A DNA stretch of 47,941 bases from an uncultured Muribaculaceae bacterium (lineage in GTDB: Bacteria; Bacteroidota; Bacteroidia; Bacteroidales; Muribaculaceae), in the NCBI GenBank assembly GCA_910583795.1, contig CAJTZQ010000025.1, positions 1 to 47,941 on the forward strand, read 5' to 3'. Positions 8,170 through 17,163 of this stretch are shown in pieces. Both the position numbers and the translations under genes were made by a program. Within the stretch, counting starts at the first letter, position 1, and every line of letters begins with the position of its first letter. The notes under the pieces are model-generated. The model was not told the DNA's origin. It was given only the letters and a program-made list of their open reading frames with translations, and did not search any database.

Positions 8170-9699
8170 TTAGCAAAGTGACTTATTGAGCATGTAATAA
8201 ACCTCGTTCCAACGGAGGGAATCCTTGAAAGCGGGGATAGTGGTGTGGGCGTTGATGTGAGCCATCTCTATGCCGGCGATCTCTGCGTAGTCTTCCCAAT
8301 ATTCGGGAGTGAGCTCGTAGGAGAAGCAAGAGTGGTGTGTGCCACCTGCAAGGATCCATGCGGCTGCACCTGTCTCGAAGTTAGGCATCGGGATCCAGAG
8401 AGCGGAAGCTACAGGAAGCTTGGGAAGCGGTTTGGACTTGATGCACTCAACATCGTTAGCGATGAGACGGAAACGGTTGCCGAGGTCAACCACAGTTGCG
8501 GTGATACCCGGTTTCGGCATAGATGTGAAGACGAGACGTGCAGTGAGGCTCTTGCGGATACCGATGCCGAGGAAGTGAACTTCCAGACGTGGCTTTTCTT
8601 CAGCAATGAGAGGGCAAACCTCGAGCATATGTGCCTGGAGAATAGAGCTGTTCTTACCGTCGAAGTTGAGAGTGTAGTCTTCAAGGAATGAGCATCCTTT
8701 GCCTTCAGACATCACCCATACCATGCGGTAGAGAGCTGCGCTCTTCCAGTCGCCTTCAGCACCGAAGCCGTAGCCTTCAGCCATGAGACGCTGAGAAGCG
8801 AGACCCGGGATCTGGTCGAAACCAACAAACTTGGGATCGTTGATGTCATCAGTGCCGAGGTCGTCGAAGTTTGTGGTGAAACCTTTTGCACCCTTGGCGG
8901 TAAGGATGGCGCGGAGAGTGAGCTCTGCATGAGCGGCATTCCAGATCTTCTTGTAGCCTTCAGTTGAAGGATCTTTTAGATCGTCAGCCACAACATATTC
9001 GTTGAAGTATGTTTCAACGAGAGCCTTGATATCCTCGTCGTTGATTTTCTTGTGATATTCCATCAGCTCGCTCACCGGAGTGTAGTCCACATGGTAGCCG
9101 AGACGCTGTTCAGCTTCAACCTTGTCACCATCAGTAACGGCAACGTTGTTCATCTGGTCGCCGAAGCGGAGGATCAGGCAATCCTGAGCGTCAGCCCAAG
9201 CCACAGCCACACGTTCCCATACAGCGATCTTCTTCTGAGCCTCCGGATCAGTCCAGTGACCTACAACTACTTTGCGACGGATGCGCATACGGGTGCAGAT
9301 ATGACCGAATTCGCGGTCGCCGTGAGCACTCTGGTTGAGGTTCATGAAATCCATGTCCATGTCATTCCATGGAATTTCAGCGTTATACTGGGTGTGGAAG
9401 TGGAGCAGAGGTTTGTTGAGCTGCTGCAGACCGCGGATCCACATCTTTGCGGGAGAGAAAGTGTGCATCCATGTAATCACGCCTGCGCACTTGGGATCGT
9501 TGTTTGCAGCGAGCATGATCTCGCTTACTTCTTTGGAAGAATTGGCTGTGCCTTTATATACTACTTTCACGGGAAGGTTTCCGGAATTGTTAAGACCTTC
9601 TACCATTTCGCGTGAATGAGCGTCAACTTTCACAACGGCATCGCCTCCGTAAAGGAGCTGGGCGCCGGTTACCCACCAGATTTCGTAGTTTTCAAACAT
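8170..9699 (-). CDS. araA: L-arabinose isomerase
   Basis: Converts L-arabinose to L-ribulose. At 509 aa it matches the family in length and is recognisable end to end (ENYEIWWVTGAQLLYG at the N-terminus). The four metal/catalytic residues are present: Glu315 (GAEGDW), Glu340 (SFLEDYTL), His357 (AHMLEVCP) and the His455/456 pair (GGTHHSCF), corresponding to E. coli Glu306, Glu333, His350 and His450. It is cytoplasmic. It lies between araD and araB; a heptamer array (9707-9776) fills its upstream spacer up to 7 nt from the ATG. Confidence 0.98.
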   Translation of the reverse strand: MFENYEIWWVTGAQLLYGGDAVVKVDAHSREMVEGLNNSGNLPVKVVYKGTANSSKEVSEIMLAANNDPKCAGVITWMHTFSPAKMWIRGLQQLNKPLLHFHTQYNAEIPWNDMDMDFMNLNQSAHGDREFGHICTRMRIRRKVVVGHWTDPEAQKKIAVWERVAVAWADAQDCLILRFGDQMNNVAVTDGDKVEAEQRLGYHVDYTPVSELMEYHKKINDEDIKALVETYFNEYVVADDLKDPSTEGYKKIWNAAHAELTLRAILTAKGAKGFTTNFDDLGTDDINDPKFVGFDQIPGLASQRLMAEGYGFGAEGDWKSAALYRMVWVMSEGKGCSFLEDYTLNFDGKNSSILQAHMLEVCPLIAEEKPRLEVHFLGIGIRKSLTARLVFTSMPKPGITATVVDLGNRFRLIANDVECIKSKPLPKLPVASALWIPMPNFETGAAAWILAGGTHHSCFSYELTPEYWEDYAEIAGIEMAHINAHTTIPAFKDSLRWNEVYYMLNKSLC

Positions 9700-9706
9700 G
9701 ATTATT

Positions 9707-9776
9707 GAGATTTGAGTTGTTAGATTTGAGATTTGAGATTTGAGATTTGAGATTTGAGATTTGAGATTTGAGATTT
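9707..9776. repeat. GAGATTT heptamer array
   Basis: Ten consecutive heptamers: GAGATTT, GAGTTGT, TAGATTT, then seven exact GAGATTT copies. It is the most homogeneous array in the window, so probably the youngest or most slippage-prone. It lies in the araD-araA spacer immediately 5' of the araA start. Confidence 0.95.
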
Positions 9777-9830
9777 TCGGAGTTATCAGCTATGAGATTT
9801 ATAAGTCTTATAAATCTTATAAGCTCAGCT

Positions 9831-9872
9831 GACTTTTCACCCTTGACTTTTCACCCTTGACTCTTCACTCTT
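9831..9872. repeat. 14-bp (2 x 7) array downstream of araD
   Basis: GACTTTT CACCCTT repeated twice, then GACTCTT CACTCTT, ending two bases before the araD stop codon. The units alternate with a 14-base period. Confidence 0.9.
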
Positions 9873-9874
9873 AA

Positions 9875-10564
9875 TTACTTCTGACCGTAATAGGCATTCG
9901 GACCGTGTTTACGATTGAAGTGTTTCTCCACCAGGAGAGGGTTCATTGTCAGATTCGGGTTGAGAGTAAAGGCTATGAATCCCATTTTAGCCACCTGCTC
10001 GAGAACAACGGCGTTGTGGACTGCCTCATGCGGATCTTTGCCCCATGTGAAGGGTCCGTGATTGCTTACCAGCACTCCGGGAGTGTGGACCGGATTGAGG
10101 TTTTGGAATGTCTCGACAATCACGTTGCCTGTTTCCAATTCATATTCACCCTTTACTTCCGCCTCTGTCATGGGACGTGTGCAGGGCACTGCATCATGGA
10201 AATAGTCGGCGTGTGTTGTGCCGATGTTCGGAAGATCCTTTCCTGTCTGTGCCCATGCAGTGGCATATGTGGAGTGAGTATGAACCACACCTCCGATTTC
10301 CGGGAACGCACGGTAAAGTGCGAGATGAGTAGGGGTGTCGGAAGATGGCTTGAGGTTGCCTTCCACCACTTTCCCTGACACAAGGTCGACAACAACCATG
10401 TCTTCAGGCTTCATGTTGTCGTAGCTTACGCCTGACGGTTTGATAACCACGAGACCTTTCTCGCGGTCAATTCCCGAGACGTTGCCCCAGGTGAAGATCA
10501 CGAGTCCATGAGCCACAAGCTCAAGATTTGCCTCGCAGACTTCTTTTTTTAGTTGTTCAAGCAT
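9875..10564 (-). CDS. araD: L-ribulose-5-phosphate 4-epimerase
   Basis: Class II aldolase-like zinc enzyme (229 aa) that makes D-xylulose-5-phosphate, passing arabinose carbon into the pentose phosphate pathway. Visible motifs: TWGNVSGIDR near the N-terminus, KPSGVSYD, the phosphate/catalytic loop SSDTPTHLALYR, zinc ligands in VVHTHSTYATAW, and the third zinc His in SNHGPFTWG. Length equals that of E. coli AraD. It lies between the araR regulator (39 nt upstream) and araA. L-fuculose-phosphate aldolase is the main alternative in this fold, but the operon and the SSDTPTH motif favour AraD. Confidence 0.97.
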   Translation of the reverse strand: MLEQLKKEVCEANLELVAHGLVIFTWGNVSGIDREKGLVVIKPSGVSYDNMKPEDMVVVDLVSGKVVEGNLKPSSDTPTHLALYRAFPEIGGVVHTHSTYATAWAQTGKDLPNIGTTHADYFHDAVPCTRPMTEAEVKGEYELETGNVIVETFQNLNPVHTPGVLVSNHGPFTWGKDPHEAVHNAVVLEQVAKMGFIAFTLNPNLTMNPLLVEKHFNRKHGPNAYYGQK

Positions 10565-10603
10565 ATATAGATAGAGTAGTTTTAAAATTTTTATAAATAA
10601 GGC

Positions 10604-11266
10604 TTAGGAATGAGCTACAACATAGCGGTACATTCTTGCGCCTCTTCTCGACGATTCCTTATCTATAAGGTCTGTCTGTTCCACGCCGGGGATTTCGGTT
10701 ATGCGTTTGCGGAAATTTCTTTTGTCGAGTTCCTTGCCTGTCACTGTTTCCACAAGAGTCTGTAGCTGCGTGAGAGTGAAATATTCGGGAAGAAGATTAA
10801 ACGCGAGGGCGTCGGTAAGAATTTTTCTGCGCATCACGGAAAGAGCTTGTTCAATCATTTTGGGATGGTCGAACCCCAATTGCGGGAGGTCGTTCACATC
10901 AACCCATTCAGCTTTATATTCGTTGACCACTTTCTCGTCTACCTCCTTAAGATTGAGCAACGCGAAATATGCCACAGAGACTACCCGCGCTCCCGGGTCA
11001 CGGTCGATTTCGCCAAACGCTCCTATCTGACGGATGAAGACGTTGTCAATACCCGTGAGTTCCCGAAGGACTCTTTTTGCGGCTTCGTCAACGCTCTCGT
11101 TGTCGTTGACGAAGCCACCTATGAGTGACCATTTCCCTTTTTCCGGCTCGAAATCGCGCTTGACAAGGAGCACGCTCAGCCTGTCGTTGTTGACAGCGAA
11201 GATTATACAGTCAACGCCGACATGAAAACGAGGAAACGAGGAATATGCCTGTATAGGAGTTGTCAT
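10604..11266 (-). CDS. araR: AraR, Nudix-fold arabinose regulator
   Basis: A 220-aa transcription factor with an N-terminal Nudix-like domain (about 12-145) and a C-terminal winged helix (about 150-220; KRITEIPGV...GARMYRYV), the architecture of NrtR and of the arabinose regulator AraR described in Bacteroides. The Nudix box (51-73) keeps the spacing G-x5-E-x7-R but reads RVLRELTGI: two of the three glutamates of the REUxEExGU catalytic core are replaced by Val66 and Leu70, so pyrophosphatase activity is unlikely and the domain probably senses arabinose or a derivative. It is encoded inside the operon it should control. A candidate operator lies at 14559-14573. Confidence 0.93.
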   Translation of the reverse strand: MTTPIQAYSSFPRFHVGVDCIIFAVNNDRLSVLLVKRDFEPEKGKWSLIGGFVNDNESVDEAAKRVLRELTGIDNVFIRQIGAFGEIDRDPGARVVSVAYFALLNLKEVDEKVVNEYKAEWVDVNDLPQLGFDHPKMIEQALSVMRRKILTDALAFNLLPEYFTLTQLQTLVETVTGKELDKRNFRKRITEIPGVEQTDLIDKESSRRGARMYRYVVAHS

Positions 11267-11320
11267 TTAAAGTCTGTCATTGATTGTTGCCGGACACCTA
11301 TGGTTCCGGCAACAGTCTTA

Positions 11321-13009
11321 TTACCAGAAATAGATGTAGAATGCAGCGGTTATACCGAGGATGATAATTGAGTTGATTATATCCCATGCGTTCCAGCTCT
11401 GACGGGTGGCAAGACGCTGCTCGGGAGTGGATGTGCCGAATACAAGACCTTGTATCTTTCTCTCGTCCGGAGCTTTTGTGCAAAGGCTGACGATGAATAC
11501 GACAGCTATACAGAAGAGGAGCATCCATCCGCAGAAGAAGAGCCAGTTTGTATCATAGAAGAGATACTGGAAGAGGCTGCCGTCTGTTCCGGGTTCAATA
11601 CCTGCATTGCTGTAGTAGATCTTTGCGCCGAGGCGTGTGCATCCAATCACAAGACCTGTGATAAGACCCCACATACCACCTTGGGCGGAAGTACGTTTCC
11701 AAACGATACCCATGAGGAAGGCTGCCGCGATTCCCGGAGCGAGTACAGATTGAACATCCTGTAGATATAGGTAGAGCACATCACCGACAGAACGCATCAC
11801 CGGAATCCAGAGGATACCGAGGATCACGATAACAACAGTGGCTGCCTGACCGATCGCAACAAGTTTCTTAGGAGGTGTATTGGGCTTGAAACGCTGGTAG
11901 AAGTCGATTGTGAAAAGTGCCGAAGATGAGTTGAAGAGAGAAGCAAGTGAACTCATGAGGGCTGCAAGGATACCGCAGACAATAAGACCTTTCACACCGG
12001 CAGGAAGAAGTTTCGCAACCAAAGTTGGGAATGCTGCGTCGCTGTTGGGAAGTCCGTTGGGGAGCATCGGGAGAAAAGAACCGAGTTTCTGGTGGAGTGC
12101 GAATGCGATCATACCGGGGATGAGGAACAGGAACACAGGAAGCAGTTTAAGATAAGCACCGAAGATTGTACCACGGCGAGCTTCCTTTTCATTCTTACCC
12201 GAAAGAACGCGCTGAACGATGAACTGGTCAGTACACCAGTACCAGAAACCGATCACAGCAGAACCGATGAGGGCACCGAGCCAGGGATATTGTGCGTCGC
12301 GGTTGTCGCGGATGAGGTTGGTCATTGTGTCGCCGTATTCATTCACTTCAACAGCTGAGCAGATGCGCATCATTTCGTCCCAGCCACCGAGTTCCTTAAG
12401 ACCGAGCACAAGGATGATAACTGATCCAAGAAGAAGAATAGGGGTCTGGAGCACTGATGTATAGAGCACGGATTTCATACCGCCTATGATTGTATAGATC
12501 GCGGTGATGACAACGAGACCGACAGCGGCGATCCAGAAGAAGTCGATTCCCCAGAGGGTGTCGATGCCGAATACCTGCTGGAACACGAGACCTCCGGCGT
12601 AAACAGTAACGGCAACTTTTGTAAGCACGTAGCTGATGAGCGAAATCACTGAAAGGATGGTGCGTGACGCAGGGTTGAAGCGGCGTTCAAGGAACTCCGG
12701 CATAGTGATCACCATTGAGCGGGTGTAGAAAGGCACGAATACCCAACCGAGAAGAAGGATCATCCATCCCTGGATTTCCCAGTGAGCCATTGCCATACCG
12801 CTTGAAGCTCCTGATCCGGCAAGTCCGATAAGGTGTTCGGAGCCGATGTTTGAGGCAAAGATTGAGGCACCGATAGCGAGCCAAGTGGCATCTTTGCCGC
12901 CGAGGAAGTAGTCTGAGGCATTGTTCTGCTTCTGACGCATAACCCATGCGATAATCGCAATGAGAGCCAGCGCGAATAAGCCGATTACTAACCAGTCTAA
13001 GGTTTGCAT
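11321..13009 (-). CDS. Sodium/solute symporter (SSS family), probable arabinose transporter
   Basis: A 562-aa inner membrane protein with about 13-14 hydrophobic helices. SSS-family landmarks include the N-terminal helix followed by DYFLGGKDATWLAIGASIFASNIGSEHLIG, the TM region with ITAIYTIIGGMKSVLYTSVLQ, and GILAALMSSLASLFNSSSALFTIDFYQ with the conserved SLASxFNSSS sodium-site serines. SGLT-like members take up sugars with Na+; position between galM and araR makes L-arabinose the likely substrate (inference). The start MQTLDWLVIGL is the only good candidate. Downstream spacing to araR is 54 nt. Confidence 0.95.
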   Translation of the reverse strand: MQTLDWLVIGLFALALIAIIAWVMRQKQNNASDYFLGGKDATWLAIGASIFASNIGSEHLIGLAGSGASSGMAMAHWEIQGWMILLLGWVFVPFYTRSMVITMPEFLERRFNPASRTILSVISLISYVLTKVAVTVYAGGLVFQQVFGIDTLWGIDFFWIAAVGLVVITAIYTIIGGMKSVLYTSVLQTPILLLGSVIILVLGLKELGGWDEMMRICSAVEVNEYGDTMTNLIRDNRDAQYPWLGALIGSAVIGFWYWCTDQFIVQRVLSGKNEKEARRGTIFGAYLKLLPVFLFLIPGMIAFALHQKLGSFLPMLPNGLPNSDAAFPTLVAKLLPAGVKGLIVCGILAALMSSLASLFNSSSALFTIDFYQRFKPNTPPKKLVAIGQAATVVIVILGILWIPVMRSVGDVLYLYLQDVQSVLAPGIAAAFLMGIVWKRTSAQGGMWGLITGLVIGCTRLGAKIYYSNAGIEPGTDGSLFQYLFYDTNWLFFCGWMLLFCIAVVFIVSLCTKAPDERKIQGLVFGTSTPEQRLATRQSWNAWDIINSIIILGITAAFYIYFW

Positions 13010-13042
13010 AATACGAGATGTTTATAGGTTATAAAGTACTTG

Positions 13043-13120
13043 GTTAATTAGCAATTAGCAATTAGTAATTGGTAATTAGTAAATTATCGATTATCAATTA
13101 TCAATTGCTGATTGCTGATA
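13043..13120. repeat. AGYAATT/ATCAATT heptamer array
   Basis: Eleven units in the galM-symporter spacer: GTTAATT, AGCAATT x2, AGTAATT, GGTAATT, one 8-base unit AGTAAATT, ATCGATT, ATCAATT x2, GCTGATT, GCTGATA. It is diverged compared with the array at 9707. Confidence 0.9.
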
Positions 13121-13134
13121 GGATTCGCGCCTAA

Positions 13135-14295
13135 TTATTTAACACTGAATTTGTAGATACATTCAGAGTTGTATGTCTCACCCGGGTTGAGACGAACGCT
13201 CGGCCATTGCGGTTTGTTTGGAGAGTCAGGATAATGCTGAGTCTCAAGACAGATTCCTGCGTGCTGGTTGTAGGTTATCCCTTTTTTACCTGTAACGGAG
13301 CCATCGAGGAAGTTGCCTGAGTAAACCTGTATGCCAGGTTCGTTGGTATAGACAGTTAGAAGGATGCCGGATTCAGGGCTGTAAAGTTCAACGGCAGGAT
13401 TGTTGACATTCCCTTCGTTGTCGAGCACGAAATTATGGTCATAGCCGTTGCCGTTTTTGATCTGCTCGTTTGAGAAGTCCTTGATGTTTTCGCCTACCGT
13501 GCGAGCGCTGCGGAAATCAAAAGGAGTTCCTTCTACAGAAGCGATCTCACCTGTGGTCATATAGGTGGAATCTACCGGAGTGTAACCGGAAGCGATTACA
13601 CGGAGTTCGTTGTCGGTGACAGGATGTGTCGGATCGCCTGAAAGGTTGAAATATGAGTGGTTTGTAAGGTTTACGATTGTAGGTTTGTCGGTAGTTGCCG
13701 TATACTTGATATCAAGCGAGTTGTCACCGAGAAGGGTATAAGTCACGGTGGCTGTGAGTGTGCCGGGGAACTGGTTGTCACCATCAGGAGATACCATTGT
13801 AAGTTTGAGGGTTGAATCGTTGACCTGCTCTGCACCATAGACGCGGTACTGCCATCCGAGGTCGCCCATCTCGCCTCCACCATGAAGGCAGTGACCGAAA
13901 TTGTTCTGTGGAAGTTGGATTGTATCGCCGTCGATCACGAATTTGCCCTGATTGATGCGGTTTGCATAGCGACCGATTGAAGCGCCGAAGTCAGAGAGAT
14001 TGTTTTCGGGGAAATATGCCTGGATGCTGTCGAATCCGAGAACGACGTCTTGGAAATTACCGTTTTTGTCGGGCACCATCATAGACACAAGTCTGCCACC
14101 GAAGTTGGTGATGCAAGCTTCTGCACCGTTTGCGTTTACGAGAGTGTAGAGTGCTGTGGAATCACCCTTGAACTCTGCTTTGAATTTTTCAGGATTCAGG
14201 CCGGACTTGGTTAGTGTGGCGGTTTGATTTCCGCTTCCGCAAGCTGCGAGAGCGAGAAGAGCTCCGATACCGGCAGTGATACGTAGATGTTTCAT
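13135..14295 (-). CDS. galM: Aldose 1-epimerase (mutarotase), lipoprotein
   Basis: A 386-aa mutarotase interconverting alpha and beta anomers of a sugar. A lipoprotein signal ends in LALAAC (Cys19), so it is exported and lipid-anchored rather than cytoplasmic like E. coli GalM. Conserved features: GRYANRINQGKF, NNFGHCLHGG (first catalytic His), NLTNHSYFNLSG (second His) and the catalytic Glu in GICLETQHYPDSPNKPQWP. It is the first gene of the arabinose operon; related operons in Bacteroides also carry an epimerase. The likely role is anomer conversion of arabinose before uptake (inference). Confidence 0.95.
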   Translation of the reverse strand: MKHLRITAGIGALLALAACGSGNQTATLTKSGLNPEKFKAEFKGDSTALYTLVNANGAEACITNFGGRLVSMMVPDKNGNFQDVVLGFDSIQAYFPENNLSDFGASIGRYANRINQGKFVIDGDTIQLPQNNFGHCLHGGGEMGDLGWQYRVYGAEQVNDSTLKLTMVSPDGDNQFPGTLTATVTYTLLGDNSLDIKYTATTDKPTIVNLTNHSYFNLSGDPTHPVTDNELRVIASGYTPVDSTYMTTGEIASVEGTPFDFRSARTVGENIKDFSNEQIKNGNGYDHNFVLDNEGNVNNPAVELYSPESGILLTVYTNEPGIQVYSGNFLDGSVTGKKGITYNQHAGICLETQHYPDSPNKPQWPSVRLNPGETYNSECIYKFSVK

Positions 14296-14318
14296 TTGTG
14301 ATGTATTTAGGTTTTTTT

Positions 14319-14374
14319 GAGTTTTGAGTTGTGAGTTGTATGTTTTAGGTTGTATGTTTTAGGTTATATGTGAG
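14319..14374. repeat. Heptamer array upstream of galM
   Basis: Eight heptamers in register: GAGTTTT, GAGTTGT x2, ATGTTTT, AGGTTGT, ATGTTTT, AGGTTAT, ATGTGAG. It lies in the galM 5' leader. Confidence 0.88.
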
Positions 14375-14425
14375 ATTCTATTTTAGGTTGAGTTAACAGT
14401 ATTATGTTTTTGCCTTAATTCATAG

Positions 14426-14470
14426 AACATAAAACCTACAACATAAAACACAGTTCATAAAAACATAAAA
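14426..14470. repeat. AACATAA-type heptamer array
   Basis: Heptamers AACATAA, AACCTAC, AACATAA, AACACAG, TTCATAA followed by AAACATAAAA. They partly complement the ATGTTTT/AGGTTGT units at 14340-14367, so the galM leader transcript could fold into a long imperfect hairpin. Confidence 0.7.
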
Positions 14471-14558
14471 TTAACATTGGCAAAAAGATAAAAATTTCTG
14501 TTTTGAAGAGTCTTCCATGTAAGGTTCCCATTAAAAATCAGAAACGTTTTTCTTTTGG

Positions 14559-14573
14559 GTGTAAAATTAACAC
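14559..14573. promoter_or_regulatory. Candidate AraR operator
   Basis: GTGTAAAATTAACAC is a near-perfect 15-bp palindrome (GTGT/ACAC ends, AT-rich core). It sits about ten bases downstream of the probable transcription start given by the minus-strand -7 box at 14589-14596, a position suited to repression. Assignment to AraR is inference from position. Confidence 0.45.
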
Positions 14574-14588
14574 TCATAAAATAGCTTC

Positions 14589-14596
14589 CAAATTTA
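14589..14596 (-). promoter_or_regulatory. -7 element of the arabinose operon
   Basis: The minus strand reads TAAATTTG, an exact TAnnTTTG. A weak -33-like GTTG lies at 14611-14614 with shorter than usual spacing. The leader to galM would be close to 290 nt. Confidence 0.55.
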
Positions 14597-14757
14597 TTTT
14601 ATATGTTTTACAACATGTTTTGGTCTAATTAAGAGTTATAGGACAATAATATGACTTGTTGACCAAAGTATGTTTTTATTATTGTATGTAATCTTGCCAA
14701 AGTTGTATGCAGGCTTGTAGAAAATGAATATTATTAGTTTGTCTTGAAAATATGTAT

Positions 14758-14765
14758 TACTTTTG
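14758..14765 (+). promoter_or_regulatory. -7 element of the first GH92 gene
   Basis: TACTTTTG matches TAnnTTTG and lies 33 nt before the ATG at 14799; TTTG at 14738-14741 is a possible but close -33 element. It overlaps an earlier in-frame ATG at 14763, arguing that translation starts at 14799. Confidence 0.6.
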
Positions 14766-14798
14766 CGTGTAGACAAATATCAATATTATATACTAACC

Positions 14799-17087
14799 AT
14801 GAAACTAAACAACTTTTTACCGGTGCTTGCAATCGCCGGGGCGGTTATCACTGCCTGTGGATCCGGCAAGACAGTCACCGATGGCGACTATGCGTCGTTT
14901 GTCAATCCATTTATAGGAACGGGAGGGCATGGACATACATTTCCTGGGGCTATAGTGCCTCACGGAATGGTGCAGCCCGGACCGGACACGCGTATTGACG
15001 GATGGGATGCATGTTCAGGTTATTATTATGTCGACACCACAATCAACGGGTTTTCTCAGAATCATCTTAGCGGCACAGGATGCTGTGATCTCGGGGATGT
15101 GTTGATAATGCCGACTGTCGGCACAAAAGAATGGAATACTGTCGGGGTGACTGGGGATGTTCTTCCGTACGCATCTAAGTTTGACCATGCAAACGAGATT
15201 GCTGAACCGGGATATTACTCAGTGATGCTTGACCGGTATAACGTAAAGGCTGAGATCACAGCCACGGAGCGTGCGGCAGTCTACCGGTTCACTTTTCCGG
15301 AGAGCGATCAGTCAGGGTTTATAATCGATATGGATTACAGTCTCAACCATCAGCGTAACGGAAAGATGGAGATAAACGCTATCAGCGACACGGAAATCTC
15401 CGGGACCAAGACAACTTACGGTTGGGCACCTGACCAGACTATCAATTTTTATGCGAAGTTTTCAAAACCGTTCACTTTTGAGAAGGTGAATGAAAAGGTC
15501 GACACCGTGATCAACGGACAGCCATGGAGTGGGGAAATATGCAAGGCTCTTCTTACGTTCTCTACAACCAAGGATGAGGAGGTGACTGTCGAGGTGGGTC
15601 TTTCCTCGGTGGATGTCGACGGCGCCAAAAACAATGTGTCGGCATCCCTTTCAGGAAAAGACTTTGATGCCATCAGAGACGAGGCACGCGGGAAATGGAA
15701 CGATTTTCTTTCCAAGGTTGAAATTGAAACAGCGAATGATTCGGCACGCACAATTTTCTATACAGCATTATATCACACCGGGGTCAGCCCTTATCTGTTC
15801 TCGGATGCCGATGGCAGATATTTAGGTGCCGATGGCAATGTTCATCAGGGGGATGTGGCAAAACCTGTCTATACAATATTCTCTCTTTGGGATACTTTCA
15901 GGGCGTTTCATCCTTTGAAGACGATCACGGATCCAAAACTTAACGGAGAGTTTGTCAATTCTATCATGCTTATTGCAGATGAGGGTGGAATCCTTCCCAA
16001 ATGGGCGTTGAATGCCAACTATACAGGGTGTATGATCGGTTATCATGCTGTGCCTGTCATTGTCGATGCGTATATGAAAGACGACCGCAGTTTCGATGCG
16101 CAGAAGGCTCTTGAACAATGCGTGCGTACGGCTACATTCGACGAGAATGCCCTCAATACCATTCACGGACATCCGGCTGTGATCGGCAATGAACTGATGC
16201 CTTTATCGAAGAAATATAAGAATGAATTAGGATATATACCTTCCGACAAAGAGAACGAGTCGGTGGCAAAAGGTCTTGAATATGCATATAATGACTGGTG
16301 TATCGCCCGCCTTGCTGAAGCTCTTGGAAATGACAGCATAAAAGAACTGTTCGATCAAAGAGCGTTGAATTATAAAAATTACTATGAACCTGTCAGCGGT
16401 TTTATGAGAGGCAAGTTGAGCGACGGCAGCTGGCGCGAGCCGTTCAATCCGCGGGGCTCGAACCATCGCAGCGATGACTATTGCGAAGGAACGGCGTGGC
16501 AGTGGTTGTGGTTTGTTCCTCATGATGTGGCAGGACTTGTTCGGTTGATGGGAGGAGAGCAGGCGTTTGAAACAAAACTTGATTCATTGTTCGCAGCTGA
16601 TTCGAAGATAGAGGGGGAAGAGGTTTCCTCCGATATCAGTGGACTGATAGGGCAGTATGCCCATGGCAACGAACCGAGTCATCATATCCTTCACCTATAT
16701 AATTATATAGGGAAGCCTGAGAAAACACAGAATCTGGTGGATAAGGTGTTGAAAGAACAGTATTTCAACGGTCCCAACGGATTGAGCGGTAATGAGGATT
16801 GCGGGCAGATGTCGGCATGGTATGTGCTCAATGCCATGGGCTTTTATCAGATAGCCCCTGGCAATCCGGTGTATTCAATAGGACGTCCATTGTTCGACAA
16901 GGTGACGATCAATCTTCCGGAAGGAAAAACCTTTACGATTGTGGCAAACGGCAATTCCGGGGATGCAAAATATGTGAAGAGTATGAAGCTTAACGGCAAG
17001 ACATTGGATAAGCCATTCTTTTCGCATGCGGATCTCATGGCTGGAGGAACCCTCGAACTCGATATGTCGGCAACCTCCTCCAACTGA
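14799..17087 (+). CDS. GH92 family exo-alpha-mannosidase, lipoprotein
   Basis: A 763-aa glycoside hydrolase of family 92, the Ca2+-dependent alpha-mannosidases of Bacteroidetes that trim mannose from N-glycans or yeast mannan. Lipoprotein signal ending VITAC with Cys20. Family blocks: FVNPFIGTGGHGHTFPGA (N-terminal beta-domain), HLSGTGCCDLGDV, SLWDTFRAFHPL, GYHAVPVIVDAY, EYAYNDW, the general-acid region HGNEPSHH (Glu625) and SGNEDCGQMSAWY (Glu666/Asp667). Start set at 14799 because it begins the lipoprotein signal and follows the promoter; an upstream in-frame ATG overlaps the -7 box. Divergent from the arabinose operon. Linkage specificity cannot be read from sequence. Confidence 0.95.
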   Translation: MKLNNFLPVLAIAGAVITACGSGKTVTDGDYASFVNPFIGTGGHGHTFPGAIVPHGMVQPGPDTRIDGWDACSGYYYVDTTINGFSQNHLSGTGCCDLGDVLIMPTVGTKEWNTVGVTGDVLPYASKFDHANEIAEPGYYSVMLDRYNVKAEITATERAAVYRFTFPESDQSGFIIDMDYSLNHQRNGKMEINAISDTEISGTKTTYGWAPDQTINFYAKFSKPFTFEKVNEKVDTVINGQPWSGEICKALLTFSTTKDEEVTVEVGLSSVDVDGAKNNVSASLSGKDFDAIRDEARGKWNDFLSKVEIETANDSARTIFYTALYHTGVSPYLFSDADGRYLGADGNVHQGDVAKPVYTIFSLWDTFRAFHPLKTITDPKLNGEFVNSIMLIADEGGILPKWALNANYTGCMIGYHAVPVIVDAYMKDDRSFDAQKALEQCVRTATFDENALNTIHGHPAVIGNELMPLSKKYKNELGYIPSDKENESVAKGLEYAYNDWCIARLAEALGNDSIKELFDQRALNYKNYYEPVSGFMRGKLSDGSWREPFNPRGSNHRSDDYCEGTAWQWLWFVPHDVAGLVRLMGGEQAFETKLDSLFAADSKIEGEEVSSDISGLIGQYAHGNEPSHHILHLYNYIGKPEKTQNLVDKVLKEQYFNGPNGLSGNEDCGQMSAWYVLNAMGFYQIAPGNPVYSIGRPLFDKVTINLPEGKTFTIVANGNSGDAKYVKSMKLNGKTLDKPFFSHADLMAGGTLELDMSATSSN

Positions 17088-17121
17088 TTTTAAGAAACTG
17101 TTAAAAATTTACATATAAAGC

Positions 17122-17160
17122 AAATCCCCCTTCGGCATTCATCTTGCGGAAGGGGGATTT
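17122..17160. terminator. Terminator shared by GH92 and ATPase genes
   Basis: A 12-bp stem AAATCCCCCTTC/GAAGGGGGATTT (17122-17133 and 17149-17160) followed by ATTTTAAA, between two convergent genes. Confidence 0.85.
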
Positions 17161-17163
17161 ATT

